Of a stretch of 16,262 nucleotides of DNA, positions 1 through 7,168 are shown piece by piece. How positions within the stretch are numbered: position 1 is the stretch's first letter; every line of letters starts with the position of its first letter. Both the position numbers and the translations under genes were made by a program. The DNA is from Acidimicrobiales bacterium (GTDB lineage: Bacteria; Actinomycetota; Acidimicrobiia; Acidimicrobiales; JABEUL01): NCBI GenBank assembly GCA_027451605.1, contig DAIDJA010000005.1, forward strand, positions 1 to 16,262, read 5' to 3'. A model generated the notes under the pieces. The model was not told the DNA's origin. It saw only the letters and a program-made list of their open reading frames with translations, and did no database searches.

Positions 1-782
1 AAAAAGTAAAAGCAATTTTGGAGGTCGATTTAAACGAAATCGAGGTACAGGTAATTGAGGAACCAAAAGTAGGTATGTTTGGTAGGGTCAAGACTGAAGC
101 GCAAATAAAAGCTAGGGTGAAACCTCGTATGCAGCACAGCCGTCCAAAAAAAATGTCTACTTCAAATAGGGCGGCCAAGTCGACAAAAAGATCTAAGCCG
201 CCGGCAAAGGTTACAGAAAAGCGTATCGCCGATGTAAGAAAAGTCACAAACAAAAGTGAACCGAAAGAGAAAAGTGTCGCAAAACCTAAAAAGAGCGAGG
301 AGAAATTAACTATGGAGCAAATTGAAAAGGAAAAGCAAATCGGGGAAGATTTTCTTAAAAGGTTGACAGACATTCTAAATTTAGAAGCGACCGTTGGATC
401 AAGAATCGAAGATGAAAATATCGAACTTACACTTGACGGAGAAAACCTTGGTTTTTTGGTGGGAAGAAAAGGAGTAACCCTCGGAGCCATACAGGAAATC
501 ACAAGGCAGGTAGTTAAGAATAGCGTGTCTGAAAGACCGGCTCGAATTAATATAGATGTTGCGCAATATAGAGCAAAGCGCGAGGACGCGCTTAAGGACT
601 TCGCAATCCAAGTCGCTCAGCAGGTATCAGTTTCAAAAGTTAGTAAAGCGATGGAACCGATGGGCGCAGTCGACCGCAGAATAGTTCACAATGCAGTAGC
701 CGATATTGAAGGCGTTGAGACTGCTTCAGCGGGGATAGAACCCCGTAGATATGTAATAATCAGGCCAATTTCTGATAATTAA
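1..782 (+). CDS. jag: Jag/KhpB RNA-binding protein (5' end missing)
   Basis: This is a single-stranded RNA-binding protein of the Jag/KhpB (SpoIIIJ-associated) family, a cytoplasmic partner in cell elongation and division in bacteria where it has been studied. The frame is open to the left edge and already reads Jag_N sequence (IEVQVIEEPKVGMFGR at about 26-73), so the TTG at 18 is not the true start and the gene enters from outside. After Jag_N comes a Lys/Arg-rich, probably disordered linker (about 110-310). A KH domain follows with its GxxG loop as GRKG at 462-473. The C-terminal R3H domain has R-x3-H as RRIVH at 676-690. The TAA at 780-782 directly abuts the rsmG start, so the two are probably translationally coupled. 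In relatives yidC lies just upstream. Identification is firm; only the N-terminus is missing. Confidence 0.93.
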   Translation, partial: KVKAILEVDLNEIEVQVIEEPKVGMFGRVKTEAQIKARVKPRMQHSRPKKMSTSNRAAKSTKRSKPPAKVTEKRIADVRKVTNKSEPKEKSVAKPKKSEEKLTMEQIEKEKQIGEDFLKRLTDILNLEATVGSRIEDENIELTLDGENLGFLVGRKGVTLGAIQEITRQVVKNSVSERPARINIDVAQYRAKREDALKDFAIQVAQQVSVSKVSKAMEPMGAVDRRIVHNAVADIEGVETASAGIEPRRYVIIRPISDN

Positions 783-1466
783 TTGCGATCTGGTTATTTT
801 AAGGAGATCGAAACAGCGGGACTTTTGGAAGTCCTAAGTAAGGCTCAGCGATTGGGGTTTGTTGGACCCGAGGTAGTCGAAAATCATGTTAAAAGCTCAA
901 TTTTATTCTACCAATGTTTGGAGCAAGTAACAGATTTATCGGTTAAAACCAGCATAGTAGACATTGGAACCGGTGGAGGTATTCCGGGTTTAGTCATTGC
1001 AATTCTACATAAAAAGTACGCCGACTCAAAAATTACTTTTATAGAGTCATCGAAAAGGCGAACACAGTTCTTAGAAGAAGCAGTAAATACACTGAATTTA
1101 AATGCGACCACCGAAGTGTTTCATGGTTCTACTGTAACTTACTTGGCTCGAAACCCAAATCAATTTCACAAAATCGGTACAGCAAGGCTTTTTGGAAGCC
1201 TTCCGGCCACCCTAGAGTGTTTGGCACCAATCCTGAAGACACCTGCAGTTATAACAATTTCGGCACACAGCAGAGATAAGATCATTCAAAACAAGGCTTA
1301 TTTTCAGGCCTGTAAAGAATTAGGAATTGAGTTTGTTGAAAAAAAGTCTTTAGAGAACTATTGGTTCTGGATTTTTAGAAAAAATGAATTGAGTAATATT
1401 GGTTATCCGCGTGCGAGAAGTTTGATAAAAGCTATGCCAATGTTTGAAATGGCTCGCGTTGAATAA
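783..1466 (+). CDS. rsmG: 16S rRNA (guanine-N7) methyltransferase RsmG (GidB)
   Basis: This SAM-dependent enzyme methylates N7 of G527 (E. coli numbering) in the 530 loop of 16S rRNA. In several bacteria its loss gives low-level streptomycin resistance. The 227-residue length is normal for the family. The SAM-binding motif VDIGTGGGIPG lies at about residues 59-69, followed by the second-strand acidic segment FIESSKRRTQFLEEA. The C-terminus has the aromatic YWFWIFRK strand common to RsmG. The start is a TTG immediately after the jag stop, with no spacer. No ATG gives a complete N-terminus, and the helix LLEVLSKAQRLGFVGPEVVENH matches the expected position. The gene ends 11 bp before the first parS site. 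The jag-rsmG-parA-parB order is typical of actinobacterial origins. Confidence 0.93.
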   Translation: MRSGYFKEIETAGLLEVLSKAQRLGFVGPEVVENHVKSSILFYQCLEQVTDLSVKTSIVDIGTGGGIPGLVIAILHKKYADSKITFIESSKRRTQFLEEAVNTLNLNATTEVFHGSTVTYLARNPNQFHKIGTARLFGSLPATLECLAPILKTPAVITISAHSRDKIIQNKAYFQACKELGIEFVEKKSLENYWFWIFRKNELSNIGYPRARSLIKAMPMFEMARVE

Positions 1467-1477
1467 GTAGCAAGAAA

Positions 1478-1493
1478 TGTTTCACGTGAAACA
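1478..1493. promoter_or_regulatory. parS: parS site 1 (ParB centromere site)
   Basis: A perfect 16-bp palindrome, TGTTTCACGTGAAACA, lies 11 bp after the rsmG stop. It is identical to the canonical bacterial parS consensus bound by ParB/Spo0J. It is the leftmost of three identical sites between rsmG and parA. Confidence 0.95.
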
Positions 1494-1615
1494 CTTTAAA
1501 TTTTGGATCTCAATTTTTACACAAAGTTTCAGTAGCGGCTCATCAACACCACCAATATATAACCAAATAAAATATTTCATTATCTAAGCTATATTATTTA
1601 GGTAAGATGAGAATT

Positions 1616-1643
1616 AGAGGTATTAATTCATTTAACCTCTTTT
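1616..1643 (+). terminator. Possible weak terminator after rsmG
   Basis: A 6-bp inverted repeat, AGAGGT (1616-1621) and ACCTCT (1635-1640), encloses a 13-nt loop and is followed by only three T's before GG. It is the only hairpin with a T-run that I noticed downstream of jag-rsmG, about 150 bp past the stop. The stem is short, so it is only a candidate end for that transcript. Confidence 0.25.
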
Positions 1644-2298
1644 GGTGTTTATTTATCAAATGGTGATTTTTTTGTAATTTCTTACTAAAGAGCAACGGGA
1701 ATGCATTTTAATTGAATAAGTGCTCGGATATTTGCAAGCGTACATATTCTGCGATATTGACTATTTCATTTTTATTTTAGTTATTAAATAATAGTCACGC
1801 CAAATTTCACAATTAAGAATGTGATTTTAATACGATCTTTATAAACACGACTATCGAGCTTGCCCCTTCAGGTATCTACTGTCAAAAAACGGATATTGAG
1901 TGCGAAATTCCAATCATATCATATTGCTGGCAAATCGTATAGTCGGAAGGAACCAGTCAGCCGACTTTAAGTCATTGATGGCGACAGAATTTCACCACCT
2001 AATTCCCTGGTTTATAAAGTTATAATTTTGGACATTTATGCAACGCATTAAACTGATTAAATATAACTCTACAAAAGAAAATATAATCATATCTAAAAGT
2101 TCAATCCGTTAAATACTTGGCGGTAAATTATTACAATCCGGTACATAAAAAAGACCCTTCAGCGCATTGAATCCCAACCGGAGTCCAATAGCGACTTTCG
2201 CATTAGGAAGTTTACCGACGTTTATTTAGCTGTGAATTGAATGCAAATAATGGCTTGAATTGCATTTAAATTGATGACTGTAAATTATTAATTAGAAA

Positions 2299-2314
2299 TG
2301 TTTCACGTGAAACA
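2299..2314. promoter_or_regulatory. parS: parS site 2
   Basis: This is a second perfect TGTTTCACGTGAAACA, 821 bp (start to start) from site 1 and 168 bp from site 3. The shared flank GAAA just before it (also before site 1, but not site 3) is too short to mean much. Confidence 0.95.
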
Positions 2315-2466
2315 TCGGGTTGGCGGAGCCGGAGTAAAGTATATGTCTCAGAAAAGGAAAACCAGTCGATATTGCTATTCTACAAATAAACTTAGTTAAA
2401 AAAATATCTTTATTTATAGCAATGCGTTTAATTGAGTTTAATAATGTAATATTATTTAATTGGGAG

Positions 2467-2482
2467 TGTTTCACGTGAAACA
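2467..2482. promoter_or_regulatory. parS: parS site 3, upstream of parA
   Basis: This is the third perfect TGTTTCACGTGAAACA, 60 bp upstream of the assigned parA start. ParB bound and spreading here would cover the parA promoter region, so autorepression of parAB is plausible. That is inference from position only. Confidence 0.95.
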
Positions 2483-2542
2483 TTTCCTTTGAATCTGATC
2501 AGGTCATTTCCCGGTTAGGTTTATTAATTTGTTTCAGTTTCA

Positions 2543-3388
2543 TTGGCTATTTACTCTACCGAAAGGCCTATCTTGTCTAGTAATGAAAACAAAGTCGGAG
2601 TATTAAACAACGCGGAAGGAATTGGTAATTGTAAAATATTCGCTGTTGCAAACCAAAAGGGCGGGGTCGGTAAGACTACAACCACGGTTAATTTAAGTGC
2701 GGCATTAGCTGATCTGGGTAAGCGAGTGTTGATTATCGATCTGGATCCTCAGGGTAATGCAACTACGGGTTTGGGAATTGATCCGAGAAATTTTGATTAT
2801 TCAATGTATGATGTTTTAGTACATGATATTCCACTTGACAATGTTGTCGAAGCAACAAACTTTAAAAATCTGTTTGTTGCGCCTGCAACCATTGATTTGG
2901 CCGGAGCAGATATCGAATTAGTCTCAGCATTTAGCCGCGAAATGAAATTAAAACGAGCTTTGGACCAGATAGTAGATGATTACGATTTTGTATTTATTGA
3001 CTGCCCACCGTCTCTTGGATTGATAACGGTAAATGGTCTCTCTGCAGCAAGTGAAGTCTTGGTGCCGATTCAGTGTGAATACTATGCTCTGGAAGGATTG
3101 GGGCAATTGCTCAAAAATGTTCAGTTGGTGAAAGCCAATTTAAACCCAGCTCTTGAAGTCACCACGATCGTGATGACAATGTTTAATGCAAGCACAAAAC
3201 TCTCGACTCAGGTTGTCGATGAGGTTCGTGAACACTTTGGGGACAAAGTGTGTAAAACCATCATCCCACGGTCAGTAAGAATATCAGAGGCGCCGTCTTT
3301 CGGACAGCCGATCACAGTCTTTGATCCAATGTCAAAAGGATCAATTGCATATAAGTGTTTAGCAGAGGAGGTTTTGTCGCATGGCTAA
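2543..3388 (+). CDS. parA: Chromosome-partitioning ATPase ParA (Soj)
   Basis: ParA is a deviant Walker ATPase that binds nucleoid DNA and moves ParB-parS complexes, segregating newly copied origins. The protein has 281 residues. The deviant P-loop KGGVGKTTT spans residues 39-47, the A' region LIIDLDPQG 63-71 and the Walker B strand FIDCPP 151-156. All three are intact. The assigned start is a TTG at 2543 without a clear Shine-Dalgarno. A second TTG at 2573 is preceded by AAAGG and would remove ten poorly conserved residues, so the start is uncertain. There is an in-frame stop at 2525-2527, so no longer form is possible. parB follows with an 8-bp overlap. Three parS sites lie upstream, making this the chromosomal Par locus rather than a plasmid relic. 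Confidence 0.96.
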   Translation: MAIYSTERPILSSNENKVGVLNNAEGIGNCKIFAVANQKGGVGKTTTTVNLSAALADLGKRVLIIDLDPQGNATTGLGIDPRNFDYSMYDVLVHDIPLDNVVEATNFKNLFVAPATIDLAGADIELVSAFSREMKLKRALDQIVDDYDFVFIDCPPSLGLITVNGLSAASEVLVPIQCEYYALEGLGQLLKNVQLVKANLNPALEVTTIVMTMFNASTKLSTQVVDEVREHFGDKVCKTIIPRSVRISEAPSFGQPITVFDPMSKGSIAYKCLAEEVLSHG

Positions 3389-4307
3389 TTTCAGAAAAAG
3401 CGGACTAGGTAAAGGATTGGGAGCTCTGATACCTTCAGATGTTGGAGTTGAAAGTCAATCGGAGTTTAGATTGATTTCGGTTTCAAAAATTCGTCCAAAT
3501 CCCAAGCAGCCGCGTAAACATTTTGATGAAGAAAGTCTTTCCGGTTTAGCATCGTCAATAAGTGAAGTGGGAGTACTTCAGCCAATTTTAGTATCTAAGA
3601 TTGGTGAAGAGGAGTTTGAGTTAATTGCCGGTGAACGTAGGTGGAGGGCGGCAAGAAGGGCAGGCTTGCTGAATATTCCTGCCTTAATTCAAGAATTAGA
3701 CGAGATAAAAAAGTTTGAAAATACGCTTATCGAAAATTTACACAGAGATGATCTTGATCCGCTGGAAGAGGCCGAGGGATTTAGTCGACTTATTGAGGAC
3801 TACCAATACACACATGAGATGATAGCACAACGAGTAGGAAAAAGTCGAGCGGCTATTACGAATTCACTAAGGCTACTTCAACTATCCCCCGGAGTCCAGA
3901 ACTCAATTCATTTGGGACAAATCTCGGCAGGACACGCACGTGCTCTTCTGGGACTTAATGACCGTAGCCTTCAGGAGGATATTGCTAAGAGAATTGCTTC
4001 TGACGGATTAAGTGTTCGAGAAACTGAGAATCTTATTAAAAATATTACTAATCCTGATGATGAGACGAATACTACCACCGAGGCTGTGGATGACGAAATT
4101 TCAAATAAGGATGAAAATTTGACCGGTACTAAGATGAGTAATGTGAGACCACCGGGGCTATACGAACTGGAAGCTTTGCTTGCAGAAAAACTTAGTACGA
4201 GTGTTAAAGTCCAATTAAATGGCAAAAGAGGTAAAGTAGTGATTGACTTTGCGACGCTTGAGGATTTAGAGCGAATATACCGATTAATGTTTAGTCAACT
4301 CACTTAA
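3381..4307 (+). CDS. parB: Centromere-binding CTPase ParB (Spo0J)
   Basis: ParB binds parS, closes into a CTP-dependent clamp and spreads along DNA; it stimulates ParA and helps load SMC. Of its 308 residues, the N-terminal GKGLGALIP stretch is at 10-18. The CTP-binding nuclease-like domain is at about 30-125, with GERR at 84-87 and ENLHR at 118-122. The parS-reading helix-turn-helix is at about 144-166 (THEMIAQRVGKSRAAITNSL). An acidic, low-complexity linker spans about 222-255, and the C-terminal dimerisation region is at about 257-308. The ATG lies inside the end of parA and is preceded by a strong GAGGAGG at 3365-3371, nine bases upstream. The gene converges on the CwlM-like gene 80 bp downstream. 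No key motif is missing. Confidence 0.96.
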   Translation: MANFRKSGLGKGLGALIPSDVGVESQSEFRLISVSKIRPNPKQPRKHFDEESLSGLASSISEVGVLQPILVSKIGEEEFELIAGERRWRAARRAGLLNIPALIQELDEIKKFENTLIENLHRDDLDPLEEAEGFSRLIEDYQYTHEMIAQRVGKSRAAITNSLRLLQLSPGVQNSIHLGQISAGHARALLGLNDRSLQEDIAKRIASDGLSVRETENLIKNITNPDDETNTTTEAVDDEISNKDENLTGTKMSNVRPPGLYELEALLAEKLSTSVKVQLNGKRGKVVIDFATLEDLERIYRLMFSQLT

Positions 4308-4322
4308 ATATTAAGTTAAAAT

Positions 4323-4355
4323 TAATCCACAGATTTGTTCACAGCCTGTGAATAA
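4323..4355. promoter_or_regulatory. Cluster of three near-consensus DnaA boxes between parB and cwlM
   Basis: Three 9-mers lie within 33 bp. TAATCCACA (4323-4331) and TTATTCACA (4347-4355, reverse strand) each differ by one base from TTATCCACA. TTGTTCACA (4335-4343) differs by one base from the actinobacterial-type TTGTCCACA. The last two face each other and form a 7-bp palindrome around one base (4338-4352). An AT-only stretch follows. This could be a DnaA-binding locus. Alternatively the palindrome could act as a weak bidirectional terminator for the two convergent genes, although it lacks a T-tract and its stem would be only about five pairs. Confidence 0.4.
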
Positions 4356-4387
4356 TACGATTATATTTATATTTAAGTTACAAATAC

Positions 4388-5356
4388 TTACGAATCTATT
4401 TTAGAGTATCTAATGATAGCTTCACATATGGAATTGGCAATTAAATATGAATTAACCGGATAAATAAACTCCTTACCTAATTCAATTATAATTGTGGGCA
4501 TTCTTGTCTCTCGTAAAATCGGAAATGAACAACCTAAATTTGTGCCGGAATTCGCAGAGAGCTTTAAAGAGTTTAGGTGCTCGGTTACGAAATTTCCCAA
4601 TCCCATACCTGGTTTTGATTCATATCTATATCCTCTATAGTGATACACTGTAAATCCGTATAATAATGCATCAATTTGAAAAAATATGCACGTATCACAT
4701 TGAGCATTATTTGCTTGAGAAATAAGTGATTTTTCACTCAGTCCGGTTAGGAATTCGGTGTTTAAGTTTAGGTCTCTCATTTTTCTATTGAGGAGATGAA
4801 TTAAGACGTCTGATCCTCCTAAATTGCCTATACCGAGTTTGAATCCGGAAGTAGATTTTAGCTTTAGCGTAAATTCCACAAGTTCGCGCAAATTATCAAT
4901 GCATGTAACTTCAGAAACATTATGTCTTTTTACCCTGTTTAAGGCTTTGATGGTATTAGGTCCTACCATACCATCAGTATTAATATTTTGATTTTGTTGA
5001 AAGTCAGTAACTGCCTCGAGAGTTTGCGGACCAAAAATTCCATCAATTTTCCCACTGCTGAATCCAAGACCTGACAGCAAAGTTTGCAACTCAGCTACAT
5101 CGTCTCCTCTGAGCATGGGTTTTCTTATATAAAGTAGGCGATCCCCCAGCTTCCAGGTAGCCTCCGTAAGATGCTTCCAGGTGTTGTTGTTGCATATCCC
5201 ATCCGCTTTGAGGTTTCGCGATTGTTGAAATTTGATTAAGAGATGACGCGTTTCTGTTCCGAAAATGCCTCTTTCGTCATTATCTACCTTAAACCCGACC
5301 GACGCCAATTTTTGTTGAAGGACCTCTACTTCCGGACCTTGTGAACCATATTCCAA
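4388..5356 (-). CDS. cwlM: CwlM-like peptidoglycan-binding amidase homologue, zinc ligands lost
   Basis: This 322-residue protein has the CwlM layout. Two PG_binding_1 domains (about 4-63 and 82-141) are followed by an Amidase_3-like fold (about 172-316). It has no signal peptide or membrane segment, so it should be cytoplasmic. The fold's first zinc motif (normally GHGG) reads GNLGGSD at 177-183. The second (normally S-[IL]-H) reads FFQIDA at 225-230. The late LRETRMP (281-287) and glutamate-bearing IELG (291-294) stretches are kept. Hydrolase activity is therefore unlikely. In mycobacteria CwlM is a cytoplasmic PknB target that stimulates MurA and interacts with MurJ; a similar regulatory role is inferred here. 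The start is a TTG with no clear Shine-Dalgarno, 23 bp after trxA. It is last in the reverse block and converges on parB, as in Mycobacterium. Confidence 0.85.
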   Translation of the reverse strand: MEYGSQGPEVEVLQQKLASVGFKVDNDERGIFGTETRHLLIKFQQSRNLKADGICNNNTWKHLTEATWKLGDRLLYIRKPMLRGDDVAELQTLLSGLGFSSGKIDGIFGPQTLEAVTDFQQNQNINTDGMVGPNTIKALNRVKRHNVSEVTCIDNLRELVEFTLKLKSTSGFKLGIGNLGGSDVLIHLLNRKMRDLNLNTEFLTGLSEKSLISQANNAQCDTCIFFQIDALLYGFTVYHYRGYRYESKPGMGLGNFVTEHLNSLKLSANSGTNLGCSFPILRETRMPTIIIELGKEFIYPVNSYLIANSICEAIIRYSKIDS

Positions 5357-5379
5357 TAAAGTATCATGGACTGTTTTTA

Positions 5380-5697
5380 TCAGATCAGACCCTCGAGTTT
5401 CTGCAGTAAGGCTTGTTTGCCCATGGAACCTACTATTCTGGCTTTTTCAATTCCGTCTATAAATAAAATAAGCGTTGGAATACTTTGAACATTGTATCGT
5501 GTCGCAGTCTGCTGATTTTGATCGACATCAATTTTTGCAATGGATAGTTTGTCTTTATATTCTAGGTCAATCTCTTCTAATATCGGTGCTATTGCCTTGC
5601 AGGGTCCGCACCAAGTGGCCCAAAAGTCGATTAATACCGGCAATTCTGATCCAAATAATATCTCATCAAAACTTCGTTCGTCTAAATTTGTAATCAT
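5380..5697 (-). CDS. trxA: Thioredoxin TrxA
   Basis: A small cytosolic dithiol reductant recycled by TrxB. At 105 residues it has the normal thioredoxin length. The active site WCGPC is at residues 29-33 within FWATWCGPCK, and the cis-proline loop SIPT ends near residue 75. There is no signal peptide. It starts with ATG 17 bp after the trxB stop, so the reductase and its substrate are surely co-transcribed. The trxB-trxA-cwlM order matches the block beside parAB in mycobacteria and streptomycetes. Confidence 0.96.
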   Translation of the reverse strand: MITNLDERSFDEILFGSELPVLIDFWATWCGPCKAIAPILEEIDLEYKDKLSIAKIDVDQNQQTATRYNVQSIPTLILFIDGIEKARIVGSMGKQALLQKLEGLI

Positions 5698-5714
5698 TGT
5701 TCATTTCTTAATTA

Positions 5715-6674
5715 TTAGTTGAGGTTATTGTTTAACCATCGTTCTGCATCGATAGCCGCGGCACAGCCGCTGCCAGCAGCGGTGATAGCTTGCTTATAAA
5801 TATGATCCTGAACGTCTCCACAGGCGAAAACTCCATCAAGATTGGTTTTAGTCCCGTTATTGGTTTGAATATAGCCATTTTCGTCCATTAATATTTGGTC
5901 TTTAAATATTTCGGTATTTGGAGAGTGGCCAATGGCGATAAACAAACCGTCTAAGTCCAATTCATATTCTTTGTTTAAGACGTTATTGAATAAAGTTATC
6001 GATTCCAGTTTCGAATTACCGTTTATTTTCTTTACTTCGGTATTCCAGATAATGTCAATTTTTTCATGGCTCATTGCTCGTTGCTGCATAATTTTGGATG
6101 CCCTGAAAGAATCTCGACGGTGTATAATATGAACCTTATCGGCAAATTTAGTCAAAAATATCGCTTCTTCTAAGGCCGAATCCCCTCCTCCGACTACTGC
6201 AATAGTTTTATTTCTGAAAAAAAATCCATCACAAGTAGCGCAGGTAGAAACTCCGTAACCCAATAGCGTAGCCTCATTATCAATATTAAGCATCAGTGAT
6301 TTTGCACCGGTGGATATAATAACACTATGTGCTAAATATTCGGTATTGGTATCGTCTGATATCCAGACTCTCTTTATTTTATCTTTAAGATCAACTTTGA
6401 CGGCCTTGTTGGTAATGAATTTAGCACCAAACTTTAGGGCTTGATCTCTCATTCTTGTCATCAGTTCCGGACCTAAAATTCCTTCGGGAAAACCCGGAAA
6501 ATTTTCAACCTCGGTTGTAAGCATCAGCTGTCCTCCCGGTTGATCTGAAGTCGAAGAGGGTTCCCCTTCAATAATGATCGGCTTTAAATTGGCGCGCGCG
6601 CAATAAATTGCCGCAGTAAGCCCGGATGGACCCGAACCAATAATAATAACTTCATTAATATCGTCTTCAGACAT
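5715..6674 (-). CDS. trxB: NADPH-dependent thioredoxin reductase TrxB
   Basis: This flavoenzyme passes electrons from NADPH through FAD to thioredoxin. The FAD-binding GSGPSG is at residues 13-18, the redox disulfide CATC at 145-148, the NADP-binding GGGDSA at 162-167, and HRRDSFRA at 185-192. The C-terminal FAD contact GVFACGD ends at about 287. The frame stays open to 6770, but that extension overlaps the upstream gene by 85 bp and adds 32 unrelated residues. I place the start at the ATG at 6674, which has AAGGA eight bases upstream and gives 319 residues, the usual length. The Shine-Dalgarno sits on the stop codon of the upstream membrane-protein gene, indicating coupling. All catalytic residues are intact. 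Confidence 0.96.
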   Translation of the reverse strand: MSEDDINEVIIIGSGPSGLTAAIYCARANLKPIIIEGEPSSTSDQPGGQLMLTTEVENFPGFPEGILGPELMTRMRDQALKFGAKFITNKAVKVDLKDKIKRVWISDDTNTEYLAHSVIISTGAKSLMLNIDNEATLLGYGVSTCATCDGFFFRNKTIAVVGGGDSALEEAIFLTKFADKVHIIHRRDSFRASKIMQQRAMSHEKIDIIWNTEVKKINGNSKLESITLFNNVLNKEYELDLDGLFIAIGHSPNTEIFKDQILMDENGYIQTNNGTKTNLDGVFACGDVQDHIYKQAITAAGSGCAAAIDAERWLNNNLN

Positions 6675-6685
6675 TGTGCGTATCC

Positions 6686-7045
6686 TTATTTGTTGGTCTT
6701 GGTAGCAAGTTTGACCAAAACTGTACCTACAATAAGGAAAAAAGCCCCTATTGCAGCTTCGGTAACCCAAACATACTTGTTTAATACATAATTATTAAAC
6801 ACACGCACAACCGCAATAATTCCCAAAACAACAAGAGCCGGCCCGACGAAAATTGCAATCATAAATCCAACGAACCCCGAAACTATTTTTTCTATTGGGA
6901 ACAGAGTATATTTTTTAATTAACCTAGTAATACCATCGGTCAGAGCAACTATTTTTGAAGATACGTCAGATTCTTTTTCGGAGTCGCTAATTGCTGAGCC
7001 GACATCTTTGGCAACATTGTTTTTAAGTTTAGAAAATAGACTCAT
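6686..7045 (-). CDS. Small two-helix membrane protein, function unknown
   Basis: I do not recognise this 119-residue protein as a named family. Residues 1-50 are polar and probably cytoplasmic, with mixed charges and an amphipathic look. Two hydrophobic segments follow at about 54-83 and 92-114, with a short NNYVLNK turn between them and a lysine-rich end (VKLATKTNK). The layout, one soluble helix then two membrane helices, recalls the loosely defined phage-holin-like (Phage_holin_3_6) proteins of actinobacteria, but I see no diagnostic motif. It lies 11 bp upstream of trxB, whose Shine-Dalgarno overlaps its stop, so it probably leads the trx-cwlM transcript. In mycobacteria this slot holds sigM and its anti-sigma factor gene; this protein resembles neither. 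The gene is probably real; its function is unknown. Confidence 0.7.
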   Translation of the reverse strand: MSLFSKLKNNVAKDVGSAISDSEKESDVSSKIVALTDGITRLIKKYTLFPIEKIVSGFVGFMIAIFVGPALVVLGIIAVVRVFNNYVLNKYVWVTEAAIGAFFLIVGTVLVKLATKTNK

Positions 7046-7168
7046 TATTGATATTTAGTTATGTTTTGGTCGAAATAATTCTCAAGAATTACTTCACCAT
7101 CAATACTATCCTACATTATGAAATAGCTTAAATGAGTTAATGGAATAATATTAATAAAATAATTGAAG
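7046..7168 (-). promoter_or_regulatory. Gap likely holding the promoter of the membrane protein-trxB-trxA-cwlM unit
   Basis: This 123-bp AT-rich gap is the only long spacer inside the reverse block. On the minus strand a TAAATA hexamer (7057-7052) sits six bases before the ATG at 7045, with no Shine-Dalgarno, which would suit a leaderless transcript. No convincing -35 or strong terminator for degV is visible. Confidence 0.35.

Larger units (their letters stand above)
1494..2542. other. AT-rich non-coding region between rsmG and parA carrying parS sites
   Basis: About 1.05 kb separates the rsmG side from parA, and I can support no gene in it. Frames on both strands are broken by frequent stops. 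The one longer frame (2292-2483, reverse) runs across two parS copies and resembles no protein I know. I see no tRNA T-loop motif, no rRNA, no recognisable riboswitch and no consensus DnaA box. Short AT-rich words recur (GATATTG several times), but not as an ordered array. The region holds parS sites 2 and 3, a weak hairpin at 1616-1640 and presumably the parA promoter. Its likely role is a centromere or ParB-loading zone. A decayed gene or an unknown RNA cannot be excluded. Confidence 0.7.

Noticed and set aside
1942..1967. A 6-bp inverted repeat (AGTCGG/CCGACT) in the non-coding region
   Set aside because: The stem is short with a 14-base loop and no T-run, so it is not distinguishable from chance.
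2292..2483. A 63-codon reverse-strand frame between parS sites 2 and 3
   Set aside because: Its two ends are simply parS read as MFHVKH in the reverse frame. The middle is isoleucine-rich AT-biased translation with no family resemblance, and a gene across two parS sites is unlikely.
6675..6770. A 32-residue N-terminal extension of TrxB
   Set aside because: It overlaps the upstream membrane-protein gene by 85 bp, is unlike thioredoxin reductases, and a well-placed Shine-Dalgarno supports the ATG at 6674.
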